A stretch of DNA of 64,000 nt from Streptomyces sp. NBC_01716 (GCF_036248275.1 NZ_CP109181.1:5332001-5396000); one strand, 5' to 3'; shown: positions 24,734-33,825, counted from the stretch's first letter. The notes: generated by a model not told the origin, from the letters alone. Numbers and translations are program-made.

Positions 24734-25393
24734 TTGCACCGCCGCCGTCGCACAGCGCTCACACTCTCAGCCGCGCTCCTCGCAGCGGCCCCGCTCCTCA
24801 CCGCCTGCGGCAACGACGCCCACCCCGGCGCGGCGGCCGTCGTCGGCGGCGACCGCATCGACGTGTCCGCGCTCCAGGCCCAGGTACGGGACGTGCGGGA
24901 CGCGCAGCAGGCGTCCCCGCAGGGCGCCGAGCTGATCAAGAACACCGCCCAGCTCAGCCAGGTCAAGCTCAACAGCATGATCTTCGACCGGATCCTTCAG
25001 AAGGCCGCGGACGACGCCGGTGTGAAGGCGACCCGCAAGGACATCCAGTCCACCCGCCAGGCGGCGGCGCAGCAGTCCGGCGGCGAGGACCAGCTGGCGG
25101 CGATGCTGCTCCAGCAGGGCGCGCTCACCCCGGGCCAGATCGACGACGCGATCCGCCGCGAGGTGCTGATGTCGAAGCTGGCGCAGTCGCTGGGCGCGAA
25201 CACCACCACGCCCGAGGGCCAGCAGCAGGTCCTCGCCGTGCTGGTCAAGACGTCGGAGGAGCTGGGCATCGACGTCAACCCGCGGTACGGCGCGTGGGAC
25301 GTGAAGCAGGTCAGGCTCGGCGAGGCGAAGACGCCGTGGCTCACCCAGGTCACCAAGGAGGCCCCGCCGGAGCAGGCTCCGACGGGCGCGTGA
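24734..25393 (+). CDS. SurA-N-like lipoprotein
   Basis: This exported lipoprotein of about 219 residues begins at a TTG at 24734 with AGGAGG seven bases upstream. The signal HRRRRTALTLSAALLAAAPL ends in the lipobox LLTACG. The mature part begins with AAVVGGDRIDVSALQAQV, as in SurA_N-type chaperone/isomerase proteins, and is mostly helical, but it has no parvulin isomerase domain. It may act as a periplasm-side chaperone or holder. It lies just upstream of mazG, with its own ribosome site. Confidence 0.8.
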   Translation: MHRRRRTALTLSAALLAAAPLLTACGNDAHPGAAAVVGGDRIDVSALQAQVRDVRDAQQASPQGAELIKNTAQLSQVKLNSMIFDRILQKAADDAGVKATRKDIQSTRQAAAQQSGGEDQLAAMLLQQGALTPGQIDDAIRREVLMSKLAQSLGANTTTPEGQQQVLAVLVKTSEELGIDVNPRYGAWDVKQVRLGEAKTPWLTQVTKEAPPEQAPTGA

Positions 25394-25427
25394 GACGAGG
25401 CCGGGGCCCGGAGGTAAATTTCCTCGG

Positions 25428-26411
25428 GTGACCGAAGAACCTGCCGTCGCCCCCGGCCGTATCGTCCTGCTCACCGCCAGCCACCGGGTCGCGCCCGGCC
25501 TGCTGTCCTGGCCCGCCTGGCAGACGCTGCGCGAGGCCGACCAGGTCCTGTGCGGCGACCCCGGACACCCCCAGCTGCCGTATCTGCGCGAGGCCGGCGT
25601 CACCGTCGCTCTCGCCGCGCCCACTGCCCAGGAACTGGTCGATGCCTGCGCCGGCGGCCGTACGGTCGTGGTCCTGCCCTCCGGCGAGGGCGACCAGACC
25701 CTCACCGACGGCCTCTCCCGCCTCGCGGGCTCCGGCCGCGTCCAGATGCCCGACCTGGAACTGCTCCCCGGCTCGTACGACCTCCCGGGCGCCCGCCTCC
25801 TCGACCTCGTCCAGGTCATGGACCGCATCCGCGCCGAATGCCCCTGGTCCTCGACACGGACGCACGAGGGCCTGGCCAAGTACGCCATCGAGGAGTCGTA
25901 CGAACTGGTCGAGGCGATCGAGAGCGGCGACCGCGGCGAACTGCGCGAGGAACTGGGCGACGTGCTGCTCCAGGTGGTCTTCCACGCCCGCATCGCGGAG
26001 GAGGAGGACGAACCGTTCTCCATCGACGACGTGGCGGCGACGATCGTCGAGAAGCTGATCCACCGCCACCCGCATGTCTTCGGCGACGAGAAGGCGGGGA
26101 CCCCGGAGGACGTGAAGGAGCACTGGCTCCGTACGAAGGCGGCGGAAAAACAACGCGACTCGATCACCTCGGGCGTCCCCCTGGCCCAACCGGCCCTGGC
26201 CCTGGCGGCCAAACTCTCCTCCCGAGTGGCCGCGTCCCCCCTGGAGGTCCCGCTCCCCCAGACGGAGGGCATCGGCTACGAACTCCTGACCCTGGCGTCC
26301 CGCTCGGAAGCGTCAGGCACCGACCCGGAGGCCGCCTTGCGGGCGGCGGCCCGCGTGTACAGGGACGCGATCTTGGCGGCGGAATTGGAGGGACGGAGCT
26401 CAGAGGGGTAG
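25428..26411 (+). CDS. mazG: Nucleoside triphosphate pyrophosphohydrolase MazG
   Basis: This 327-residue enzyme hydrolyses (d)NTPs to NMPs and pyrophosphate. The MazG domain starts at LLDLVQVMDRIRAECPWSS (about residue 125). It has the metal-binding EESYELVEAIES and GELREELGDVLLQVVFHARI motifs (EExxE and ExxD) and IVEKLIHRHPHVFGD. The N-terminal 115 residues form a separate alpha/beta segment (IVLLTASHRVAPGLLSWPAW) that looks like a remnant of the methylase-like domain fused to MazG in several bacteria. The GTG start has GGAGG 13 bases upstream. Its 3' end overlaps the convergent methyltransferase by 12 bp. Confidence 0.92.
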   Translation: MTEEPAVAPGRIVLLTASHRVAPGLLSWPAWQTLREADQVLCGDPGHPQLPYLREAGVTVALAAPTAQELVDACAGGRTVVVLPSGEGDQTLTDGLSRLAGSGRVQMPDLELLPGSYDLPGARLLDLVQVMDRIRAECPWSSTRTHEGLAKYAIEESYELVEAIESGDRGELREELGDVLLQVVFHARIAEEEDEPFSIDDVAATIVEKLIHRHPHVFGDEKAGTPEDVKEHWLRTKAAEKQRDSITSGVPLAQPALALAAKLSSRVAASPLEVPLPQTEGIGYELLTLASRSEASGTDPEAALRAAARVYRDAILAAELEGRSSEG

Positions 26412-27542
26412 CCGCCAGCTGGGTCCGTCCGGGGCTCCGAGCCAGACGGTCTGTGCCTCGTCGGTGATGGTCATACCGAAGGCGCTCTGCTCGGGCGCCC
26501 CCGCCGCCTGCCAGGTCAGCAGCGCCGTCTCGACCTGGTCCCACAAGCGCAACGGTCCGTTCTGGTGGACCGACCATCCGTCGCGGTTGGACTCCGTCCA
26601 CGCCTGCGACCCGGTCGCCACGTCCGCGAGGACAACGCCTGTGCGCGAGGTCCACAATTCGGCTGAGGGCGCCGCGAGTTGGGCCACGAAGTGGCCGGTC
26701 CAGTCATCCAGGAGGCCGGGGGCGACGCGACTCGTACGGACATCTCCGGGAAGCCGGTGGAACGTCGGGCGCGGCGGGCGCTCGTGGGGTCGGGCGAGCA
26801 TGTAGGAGATCTGGTCTCCCAGGAAACGGCCGGTGGCGACGCCAGCGCTGTCGAGGGTGAGGCGGATCAAGCCGGAGGCCATCATCCAGCCGTTGAGGGT
26901 GGTGGTGATGCTCCCGCCGGCCCGGACCTGCCACAGCCAGGCGCGGGGGATGTGCCGTACGGAACAGGTGGCGACCACGGCGTCGTACTCGGCCCCGTCG
27001 CTGTATCCCTCAAGGCCGTCGCCGGTGACGAGGGTCGGCTCGTATCCGGCGGTACGCAGGTGGGCCGCGGCTCGCTCGGCGACACCGGTGTCGTACTCGA
27101 CCGAGGTCACGTTGGTGTCACCCAGCCGGTGACAGAGGACCGCGGTGGAGTACCCGGTGCCCGTCCCCACCTCAAGCACCCTGTCCCCCTCACGGACGCC
27201 CGCCACATCAAGCGTGCGCACGACGAGGGAGGGAAGCGTGGCGGACGACGTGGGCCGCCCGGCCAACGGCCCCGGGGCATCGGCGGCGTCAATGCCCTCC
27301 ACCTGTGTCACCCAGGTGATGTCGGAGTGGGCGAGCCGCCGCCACTCCTCCTCACCGACGTCCGCGCGGTGCACGGGCTCCCATCTGGACCCATTCATCC
27401 GGTAGACGTCGTTACCGAGAAAGACCTCACGGGGCACGTCCTCCACGGCGGCCCGCCACGCGGGATCGGTCAGCGATCCGCTCTCCGCGATCCGGTCGGC
27501 GAGGGACCGGAAGGAGCCTCGCGGTGTCTCATGAGCGTTCAT
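26400..27542 (-). CDS. PIMT-like methyltransferase of the ATP-grasp peptide (graspetide) type
   Basis: This 380-residue protein is related to protein-L-isoaspartate O-methyltransferase. It has the SAM-binding motif VLEVGTGTGYSTAVL and YDAVVATCSVRHIP, with a long C-terminal extension ending in VWLGAPDGPSWRLPL. Proteins with this layout usually accompany an ATP-grasp ligase and a precursor peptide in graspetide clusters, where they convert an aspartate of the cyclised peptide. Neither partner is visible here, so it looks like an orphan. The ATG at 27542 has GGGAGG upstream. It lies next to a decayed regulator gene, which suggests a deletion. Confidence 0.75.
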   Translation of the reverse strand: MNAHETPRGSFRSLADRIAESGSLTDPAWRAAVEDVPREVFLGNDVYRMNGSRWEPVHRADVGEEEWRRLAHSDITWVTQVEGIDAADAPGPLAGRPTSSATLPSLVVRTLDVAGVREGDRVLEVGTGTGYSTAVLCHRLGDTNVTSVEYDTGVAERAAAHLRTAGYEPTLVTGDGLEGYSDGAEYDAVVATCSVRHIPRAWLWQVRAGGSITTTLNGWMMASGLIRLTLDSAGVATGRFLGDQISYMLARPHERPPRPTFHRLPGDVRTSRVAPGLLDDWTGHFVAQLAAPSAELWTSRTGVVLADVATGSQAWTESNRDGWSVHQNGPLRLWDQVETALLTWQAAGAPEQSAFGMTITDEAQTVWLGAPDGPSWRLPL

Positions 27543-27594
27543 AACGCCCTCCCGCGCACCGAAGTCGGTCGGCAAGGGCGACGGTGATCCGTTC

Positions 27595-28017
27595 CGTGAT
27601 GGGATCGCGCCCGACGACGCCGACGCCACCGTGGCCATGAAGGCCGAACGCACCGCGGTCGCGCTGCGCCCGGCCAACCGAATCATGGTGGTCCTCGGCG
27701 AACAAGCACTCCGTACTCGCAGAGGCACCCCTTCCGACCACGCTGATCAGCTTGCTCACCTCCTGTCACTGATGCGCCTGCCGTTCGTGTCCGTCGGCAT
27801 CATCCCGGCCGATGTCCAGCGGCGGGCCATCGGCACGATCGGGTTCTGGATCTTCGACCACAACGCGGTCGCACTGGAAACGCCGACCGCCGCCATCAAA
27901 GTCACCAGGCCTCAGGAGATAGGGCTCTACCTGGCGATGTTCGACCAACTGCAATCCGAAGCCGTCTACGGGCACGCCGCACGTCAACTTGTGGCCTCGG
28001 TACTTGCGAGCCTGTAG
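27595..28017 (+). pseudogene. DUF5753 regulator, C-terminal remnant
   Basis: The reading frame matches only the C-terminal part of the Scr1/DUF5753 regulators found throughout Streptomyces: VLGEQALRTRRGTPSDHADQ, LMRLPFVSVGIIPADVQ, YGHAARQLVASVL. Homology starts before the first GTG (27631), so the N-terminal HTH and half of the DUF5753 domain are gone. The DUF6879 partner downstream is intact. A short protein from the GTG at 27631 may still be made, but it would lack DNA binding. Confidence 0.7.
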
Positions 28018-28102
28018 GGCTGCCCGAGGTTTTGAGCCGATACTCATTCCGCTCAACTACGAAGGCCACGCCGTCTGAGACGGTGAGCAACGGAGGCGTG
28101 CG

Positions 28103-28618
28103 ATGCCGTCGAACGTGCCGAGCTTCGGTGAACTGCTTGGTCAATGCCGCACGTCCGCAGTGCACTTAGAGCTACGTGACTCGTACGCTCCCACGGAACG
28201 GTTCGACGCGTGGCGCCGTGGCGAGCGTGTCGACTGGGCCGACCGGCAGTCGTGGTGGCACCCGTACGACCAGTTGATCGCCGACACCGTGGCCCGAGGC
28301 GTCACGATCCGCCGGGCCCGGATCGTCTCCGAACCGGTGAGCGAGTACATCCGGTGGGAGCACTACGTGACACACGCCAACGTGACTGCCGGTGAGCAAG
28401 TGCGCTGGCTGCCCCGCAGGTTGGCCAACGGGATCGCTCTCCCGGCGAACGACTTCTGGGCGTTCGACGGCACCTTGCTCCGGGTGCACCACTTCTCGGG
28501 GGACGGTGCTGTGGTCGAGGACGAGATCACCGAAGACCCGGCGACGGTCGCTCTCTGTGTCGCGGCATTCGACACGGTGTGGGAACGGGCCGTCCCGCAT
28601 GAGGGCTACAAGATCTGA
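28103..28618 (+). CDS. DUF6879-family protein
   Basis: This 171-residue soluble protein of the DUF6879 family has SFGELLGQCRTSAVHLELRDSY at the N-terminus, then WWHPYDQLIADTVARGVTIR and a strongly conserved-looking LPANDFWAFDGTLLRVHHFS. Family members are usually encoded directly after a DUF5753 HTH regulator, as here, and are thought to be partners or effectors of that regulator. The biochemical role is not known. The ATG at 28103 follows a GGAGG-type site (CGGAGGCGTGCG). Confidence 0.85.
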   Translation: MPSNVPSFGELLGQCRTSAVHLELRDSYAPTERFDAWRRGERVDWADRQSWWHPYDQLIADTVARGVTIRRARIVSEPVSEYIRWEHYVTHANVTAGEQVRWLPRRLANGIALPANDFWAFDGTLLRVHHFSGDGAVVEDEITEDPATVALCVAAFDTVWERAVPHEGYKI

Positions 28619-28634
28619 CCGGTGGCGCCGGCGA

Positions 28635-28970
28635 TCAGGCCGCGTACGCCTCGGTGTGCGGGTCTGTGTCTGGGGCCGTGAGCCAGACGAGACGGGCGGA
28701 CAGGTCCTCGGCTCGGCCGAAGTACCGTACGACGTTTTCGGCGGCGGCGAGCTGCCAACGCCGGTGTCCCTCCACCGAGATGACCTCGGCGGCGCCGTCC
28801 GCATGCGCGAGTCCCCACGCGACGACGACAGCGTCGGCGTCCTCCGTACCGACGCGGTACTCCTCCACGACGGCGAAGAGGCGTGGCGCGGTGTCACGCA
28901 CGAGTTCGTACACCTCCCGCGCGAAGTCGAACGGCTCCGGGGCAGGGCAGTGCGGCGATACGGTCGTCAT
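28635..28970 (-). CDS. Small uncharacterised protein
   Basis: This 111-residue acidic soluble protein is encoded convergently with the DUF6879 gene. I do not recognise a domain. It reads PEPFDFAREVYELVRDTAPRL, then a beta-rich centre (VVVAWGLAHADGAAEVISVEGHRRWQLAAAE) and ends HTEAYAA. Its position between two Scr1-type regulator loci suggests it belongs to the same accessory cluster, but no function can be offered. Confidence 0.6.
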   Translation of the reverse strand: MTTVSPHCPAPEPFDFAREVYELVRDTAPRLFAVVEEYRVGTEDADAVVVAWGLAHADGAAEVISVEGHRRWQLAAAENVVRYFGRAEDLSARLVWLTAPDTDPHTEAYAA

Positions 28971-29143
28971 GGATTTCCCCTGTCGGCGAGAGGGTGACGC
29001 CTGCCCGGCTGGTGTGGTTGGGCATGGCGAGTAAGGCGCCGTGAGGCGCGGCCAGTTGAAGTGGCGTGCTTCACACCGTAGCCCAGGCGCTACTATCCAT
29101 GAAGCTGAAAACTCAGATACATCAGAACGGGTGAGGGAGAGTC

Positions 29144-29995
29144 ATGGTCCGGAAGAGCCTCCCGTCCATGCGTCAGCGGCGTCTCGGCACCGAACTGCGC
29201 AGGCTGCGTGAACAGGTGGACCTGTCCGTTACGAAGGCCGCCACGCTCCTCGGTTCCTCCCAGCCACAGATCAGCAGCGTCGAAACCGGCCGCTTCGCGG
29301 TAAGCGCGGACCGGGTGCGGTCCATGGCCCGGAGCTACACATGCTCGGATGACGCTCTGGTCGAGGCGCTTGCGGAGATGACCGGCGGACGGACGCGCGG
29401 CTGGTGGGACGAGTACCGGGAGATGCTGCCTCCGGACTCACTTGATCTGGCAGAGCTGGAGCACCACGCCACCACCATGCGCACGGCATCGGTGATCCAT
29501 CTGCCGGGACTACTTCAGACCCGGGCGCACGCCCACGCCGTTATCAGCGACGACGTCCCCGCGCTCACCCCACCCGAGGTCGAGCATCGCGTCTCCTACC
29601 GGATCAAGCGGCAGGCGGTGCTGTACAGAGAGAGTCCGGCACCGCTGACGGCGATCATCCACGAGGCGGCCCTGCGTATGGGTTTCGGCGGACAGGAGAC
29701 GGCCCGTGCGCAGCTGCACCATCTCCTCGACATGAGCGAGCGGGAACACATCACCGTTCTGGTGATCCCGTTCGGCGCCGGCACGTTTCCCAGTTCCGGC
29801 CAGAACATCCACTACATGGGCGGAACGGTCCCGGCTCTGGACACGGTTCAGCTCGACACGGATCACGGTGCCGGTTTCCTCGATGCCCAGCCACAGTTGG
29901 CGAAATACCGGACGGTTCTCGACCGTATGGAGAGCTGTAGCCTCACATCAGCGGAGTCGCGGGATCTGATCCGCCGAGTCGCAGGAGACACCTGA
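29144..29995 (+). CDS. WhiJ/Scr1-type XRE regulator with DUF5753 domain
   Basis: This 283-residue protein has an N-terminal XRE helix-turn-helix (LGTELRRLREQVDLSVTKAA, LLGSSQPQISSVETGR; about residues 14-70). The DUF5753 effector domain (about 95-275) contains LPGLLQTRAHAHAVI, RQAVLYRESPAPLTAIIHEAALR and VLVIPFGAG. Such genes are widespread in Streptomyces and pair with DUF397 proteins, influencing development and antibiotic production (WhiJ, AbaA locus). Here a DUF397 gene follows 14 bases later. The ATG has GAGGGAGA upstream. Confidence 0.9.
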   Translation: MVRKSLPSMRQRRLGTELRRLREQVDLSVTKAATLLGSSQPQISSVETGRFAVSADRVRSMARSYTCSDDALVEALAEMTGGRTRGWWDEYREMLPPDSLDLAELEHHATTMRTASVIHLPGLLQTRAHAHAVISDDVPALTPPEVEHRVSYRIKRQAVLYRESPAPLTAIIHEAALRMGFGGQETARAQLHHLLDMSEREHITVLVIPFGAGTFPSSGQNIHYMGGTVPALDTVQLDTDHGAGFLDAQPQLAKYRTVLDRMESCSLTSAESRDLIRRVAGDT

Positions 29996-30009
29996 GAAGG
30001 GGTACGTAC

Positions 30010-30231
30010 GTGTCCGCCCTCCAGTGGCAGAAGTCCTCGTTCAGCGCCAACGCCAACAGTTGCGTCCACATCGCCGCAGCCGACGACGGCTCCATCAAGC
30101 TCCACGAGAGCGACGACCCCGACGTCATCGTCACCACCACCCCCGAAAAGCTCCGCGCCTTCATCCTCGGCGTCAAGGCGGGCGAGTTCGACCACTTCGC
30201 GGACACGGGCGCCGACACCACAACGCCGTAG
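30010..30231 (+). CDS. DUF397 protein, partner of the WhiJ-like regulator
   Basis: This 73-residue protein starts at a GTG with GAAGGGGT upstream. It opens with the family hallmark LQWQKSSFSANANSCVHIAA and contains IKLHESDDPDVIVTTTPEKL and FILGVKAGEFD. DUF397 proteins bind and modulate their cognate DUF5753 regulator, an arrangement likened to a toxin-antitoxin or regulator-corepressor pair. The gene pair appears intact, unlike the one at 27595-28618. Confidence 0.88.
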   Translation: MSALQWQKSSFSANANSCVHIAAADDGSIKLHESDDPDVIVTTTPEKLRAFILGVKAGEFDHFADTGADTTTP

Positions 30232-30277
30232 CGATCGGGCACGGCTCCAGGAGTGGTCCGGACGCGGACGGGGCGGT

Positions 30278-31450
30278 ATGAACGACGGGGTGCTGGGCTG
30301 GCGGCGGGGTGAGGGTGTCGCGCTCGGCGACTGGCTGCGCCGGACGGTGCGGCGGTTCGAGGTGGGGCCCGGAGAGTTCCGCGTCCAGCGCGCCGGTCCT
30401 GAGCGGTTCGTTGGTGGAGCCGGCAACGGGAATCCGGTCGAGCGGGACATCGAGAGCGCGTACGCCGACTCAGCCGAGGCGGTGGTCTCCTGGCTCCTGG
30501 ACAACGACGTGAGCGCGGTGGACTGGGTGTTGCGGGCGCCCGGCTCGTGGTCGCTGAGGGGCACGGCCGACGGGCGGTCCGACATCGCCTGGATGAAGGT
30601 GTTCATGCCGTCCGGCGCGGCCTGGCCCCTGCCCGCCCGCCCGCGTGACACCCACGAGGCGCACCACCTGCTCACCGTGCTCGCCGCGCTCCTCGACCTG
30701 GAGCCGCCCCGTCCCGCGCCCGCCGCACCGGAGCGGTTTCCCCAACCGGTCGTGGTGGAGGGGGTGCTGGACGCCTCGCGCTACCGGGTCACCGTCGCCG
30801 GGGTGGGTGAGCGACGGCTGTACCTGCTCGGCGAGACTCCGCAGGTGGTCGAGCGGCTGGCCGCCGTACTGCTCGCGCCGGAGGAGGCCACAGTGCTGCC
30901 GCTGCGCGTGCTCGGTGATCTGGTCCATCTGGGCGAGGCGCTGGCGATCGACCGAGGGTACGTACCGGGGAGCGACCGCCCCGCCGCGCCGAGCCCGGAC
31001 GTGCCGCTGCCGGCCGGCGCCCGCGTCACCGTATACCAAACGGTCGGCCGGGCACCGGCGTTCAGGGTCGAGGCGGGCGGACTGCGCGCCGACGCCGACC
31101 ACCCGGCGCTCTCGCTGTACGAGAGGATCGGACTGCTGCTGTGCCCGCAGCTCTACCTGCCCGGGACTCCGCCCGAACTGGCGTGGTGGCTCCCCCGGTT
31201 GGAGAAGGGAGTGTTCGGCCGAGCCGGTATCTGGACGGTGAGCGGCGGGTGCGACTGGCGGCCACCACGGCACCGTGGAGTCGCCATGGTGGTCCGCGCA
31301 CTGGGGGAACAGCATGTCGGCGGCCGGGCGTTCGTGGCACACGCGTCGGCCGGTACGCTCACGGTGCGCGGCCTGACGCTGGGCGGCGAGCCGGTGGAGC
31401 TGACGGGGAGAACGAGAGCGCGGGGCGGCGCGGACAGCCCGGACCGCTGA
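30278..31450 (+). CDS. Uncharacterised protein
   Basis: This 390-residue soluble protein belongs to no family I recognise. Its N-terminal part has LGDWLRRTVRRFEVGPGEFR and SYADSAEAVVSWLLDND-like helices (about residues 50-75). The middle is Pro/Val-rich beta structure with LYLLGETPQVVERLAAVLL. The C-terminal region has SLYERIGLLLCPQLYLPGTP and PELAWWLPRLEKGVFG. No signal peptide, membrane helix or metal-binding cluster is visible. It lies between the DUF397 gene and a P450 on the same strand, but the spacing does not demand an operon. Confidence 0.6.
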   Translation: MNDGVLGWRRGEGVALGDWLRRTVRRFEVGPGEFRVQRAGPERFVGGAGNGNPVERDIESAYADSAEAVVSWLLDNDVSAVDWVLRAPGSWSLRGTADGRSDIAWMKVFMPSGAAWPLPARPRDTHEAHHLLTVLAALLDLEPPRPAPAAPERFPQPVVVEGVLDASRYRVTVAGVGERRLYLLGETPQVVERLAAVLLAPEEATVLPLRVLGDLVHLGEALAIDRGYVPGSDRPAAPSPDVPLPAGARVTVYQTVGRAPAFRVEAGGLRADADHPALSLYERIGLLLCPQLYLPGTPPELAWWLPRLEKGVFGRAGIWTVSGGCDWRPPRHRGVAMVVRALGEQHVGGRAFVAHASAGTLTVRGLTLGGEPVELTGRTRARGGADSPDR

Positions 31451-31498
31451 GCCTGGCCCGTACGCGCGGGGCCCGCCCCGGTTGCGTACGGTCGTCGC

Positions 31499-32752
31499 AT
31501 GCAGAACCAGCCGCCCGCCGACGCCGCTCCCGAACTCTTCACCTGGGAGTTCGCCACCGATCCCTACCCCGCCTACGCCTGGCTCCGTGAGCACGCGCCC
31601 GTGCGGTGGACGCGGCTGCCCAGTGGGGTCGACGCGTGGCTGGTGACGCGGTACGCGGATGCCAAGAAGGCTCTGGCCGATGCCCGGCTGTCCAAGAATC
31701 CCGTGCATCACGCCGAGTCGCCGCACGCCAAGGGGAAGACCGGGATCCCGGGGGAGCGAGGTGCGGAGTTGATGACGCATCTGCTGAACATCGATCCGCC
31801 CGATCACACCCGTCTGCGGCGGCTGGTTTCGCAGGCGTTCACTCCCCGGCGCGTGGCCGAATTCGCACCCCGGGTGCAGGAGTTGACCGACGGGCTGATC
31901 GACTCATTCGCCTCGAAGGGGGAGGCCGACCTGATCCACGACTTCGCCTTCCCGCTCCCCATCTACGCGATCTGCGATCTGCTCGGCGTCCCGCGCGAGG
32001 ACCAGGACGACTTCCGCGACTGGGCCGGGATGATGATCCGGCACGGCGGCGGGCCACGGGGCGGGGTCGCGCGGTCCGTCAAGAAGATGCGCGGGTATCT
32101 CGCCGAGCTCATCCACCGTAAGCGGGACGACAGCGGAGACGACCTGATCTCCGGCTTGATCCGGGCCGGCGACGACGGCGAGCACCTTACCGAGAACGAG
32201 GCCGCCGCGATGGCGTTCATCCTTCTCTTCGCCGGGTTCGAGACAACCGTGAACCTGGTCGGAAATGGCCTGTACGCGTTGCTTCGCAACCCCGATCAGC
32301 GCGAGCGCCTTCAACGCTCCCTCCACGCAGGCGAGAAGGAACTCCTCGCGACCGGCGTCGAGGAACTGCTCCGCTACGACGGACCGGTGGAGCTCGCCAC
32401 CTGGCGCTACGCCACCGAGCCCGTCGAACTCGGCGGGCAGCGCGTCGCGGTGGGCGACCCTGTCCTCGTCGTACTCGCCGCCGCCGACCGGGACCCTGCG
32501 CGGTTCGCCGACCCGGACCGGCTCGATCTGGCGCGGAGTGACAACAAACACCTCGGATACGGCCACGGCATCCACTACTGCCTCGGCGCGCCCCTCGCCC
32601 GGCTTGAGGGACAGACCGCGCTCGCCACCCTTCTGACCCGCCTGCCCGACTTGCGGCTAGCGGTCGAACCGTCCGATTTGAGGTGGCGTGGGGGGCTCAT
32701 CATGCGTGGACTGCGTACGCTCCCGGTGCAGTTCACAGCGGTGGGTGACTGA
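31499..32752 (+). CDS. Cytochrome P450
   Basis: This 417-residue soluble bacterial P450, probably of the CYP105/107 type, would act as a monooxygenase with external ferredoxin and reductase. The oxygen-binding I-helix reads LLFAGFETTVNLVGNG. The K-helix ExxR is in LLRYDGPVELATWRYA (EELLR just before). The heme loop is GYGHGIHYCLGAPLAR with the cysteine ligand at residue 361. The ERR-triad and the early HTRLRRLVSQAFTPRR motif are present. No biosynthetic partners are visible next to it, so the substrate is open. Confidence 0.93.
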   Translation: MQNQPPADAAPELFTWEFATDPYPAYAWLREHAPVRWTRLPSGVDAWLVTRYADAKKALADARLSKNPVHHAESPHAKGKTGIPGERGAELMTHLLNIDPPDHTRLRRLVSQAFTPRRVAEFAPRVQELTDGLIDSFASKGEADLIHDFAFPLPIYAICDLLGVPREDQDDFRDWAGMMIRHGGGPRGGVARSVKKMRGYLAELIHRKRDDSGDDLISGLIRAGDDGEHLTENEAAAMAFILLFAGFETTVNLVGNGLYALLRNPDQRERLQRSLHAGEKELLATGVEELLRYDGPVELATWRYATEPVELGGQRVAVGDPVLVVLAAADRDPARFADPDRLDLARSDNKHLGYGHGIHYCLGAPLARLEGQTALATLLTRLPDLRLAVEPSDLRWRGGLIMRGLRTLPVQFTAVGD

Positions 32753-32892
32753 CGGATCGTCAACACTGTGACTTTCACGTGATCTACGCTGCATCGACTT
32801 GTGACAGACGTTCGAGTACGGCTACGTTCACGATCGTCCCGGCAGTCACATGCCGGGGTTCACGTCCCAGCAGTCTCACGGAAGGCAACCGC

Positions 32893-33825
32893 ATGCGCTC
32901 CGGGAACGGCCGGCACCGTCGGCCCCGTCAGGCCCCCGCCCTTGTCGTCGCGGCAGGGGTGACAGGCTCGGCGATCGCCATCCCGCTGCTCGGCGCGACC
33001 GGCGCCAGTGCGGCGGACGCCTCGACCTGGGACCGCGTCGCCGAGTGCGAGAGCGGCGGCATGTGGAGCGCCGACCTCGGCAACGGCTACTACGGCGGCC
33101 TCCAGATCTCCCAGGAGACCTGGGCCGACTTCGGCGGTACGGCGTACGCCCCCACCGCCGACCAGGCCAGCCGCACCCAGCAGATAGCCGTCGCCGAGAA
33201 GATCCTCGAAGCGCAGGGGCCGAGCGCGTGGCCGACCTGCGCGCTGGTCACCGGGCTCACGGCGGAGCCGGGTACGGACGCGGGCGCCGACGGTGAAGCG
33301 GACAAGGCTCAGGGCAACGGGTCCTCCGGAGAGTCCACCCAGCAGCAGGAGACCTCCCCGGAGCCCGAGCCGAGCGAGACGGCCGAGCTGCCTCCCGCTC
33401 CCGAGTCGACCCCGTCGTCCGGGCAGTTCGGCCGCGACTCCGCGTCCGAGGCCGAGGAGCAGGGTGCCGAGCCGAGTTCGGAGCCCAGCACCGCCGACGC
33501 GGGGAAGGGCAAGCACCGCGGCGAGGCGGCCCCCGAGGCGGGCAAGCCTGCCGGGGAAGCCGAAGCCGGCGAGGAAGGCAAGACGGACGAAGAGCGCGAA
33601 AGTGGCCGTCATGCCTCACGGGGTGACAGTTCGACACGCGCCGACGACGTCGCGGACGGCTCGTACACCGTCCGCGCGGGCGACAATCTGTGGGCCATCG
33701 CCGACGAGGCGAAGGTGGAGGGCGGCTGGGCCGCGCTCTACCAGGCGAACCGCGAGGTCGTGGGCTCCGACGCGGACCTCATCCTGCCGGGCCAGAAGCT
33801 CGATCTGACCGCGAATCAGGGGTAG
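32893..33825 (+). CDS. Rpf-like transglycosylase with LysM domain (first copy)
   Basis: This 310-residue secreted cell-wall hydrolase resembles resuscitation-promoting factors. The start is the ATG at 32893 with GGAAGG upstream. The signal peptide ends near ASAAD. The transglycosylase-like domain (WDRVAECESGGMWSADLGNGYYGGLQ, about residues 45-120) has the catalytic glutamate in CESGG. A long acidic Pro/Glu/Ser-rich spacer (about 120-250) leads to a LysM domain (SYTVRAGDNLWAIADEAKVE ... ILPGQKLDL) that anchors to peptidoglycan. It is a paralogue of the protein at 34262-34972, with a much longer linker and no riboswitch ahead of it. Confidence 0.9.
   Translation: MRSGNGRHRRPRQAPALVVAAGVTGSAIAIPLLGATGASAADASTWDRVAECESGGMWSADLGNGYYGGLQISQETWADFGGTAYAPTADQASRTQQIAVAEKILEAQGPSAWPTCALVTGLTAEPGTDAGADGEADKAQGNGSSGESTQQQETSPEPEPSETAELPPAPESTPSSGQFGRDSASEAEEQGAEPSSEPSTADAGKGKHRGEAAPEAGKPAGEAEAGEEGKTDEERESGRHASRGDSSTRADDVADGSYTVRAGDNLWAIADEAKVEGGWAALYQANREVVGSDADLILPGQKLDLTANQG

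Noticed and set aside
24767..26272. A 501-residue minus-strand frame opposite the lipoprotein and mazG
   Set aside because: Composition is that of an antisense shadow, it has no ribosome site, and both plus-strand genes have clear family motifs.
32753..32892. A second c-di-AMP riboswitch upstream of the first rpf gene
   Set aside because: The 140-bp leader lacks the conserved GGGGGACC, GGGCAACTC and CCCGAACCCGACAGC segments that are clear at 34086-34250.
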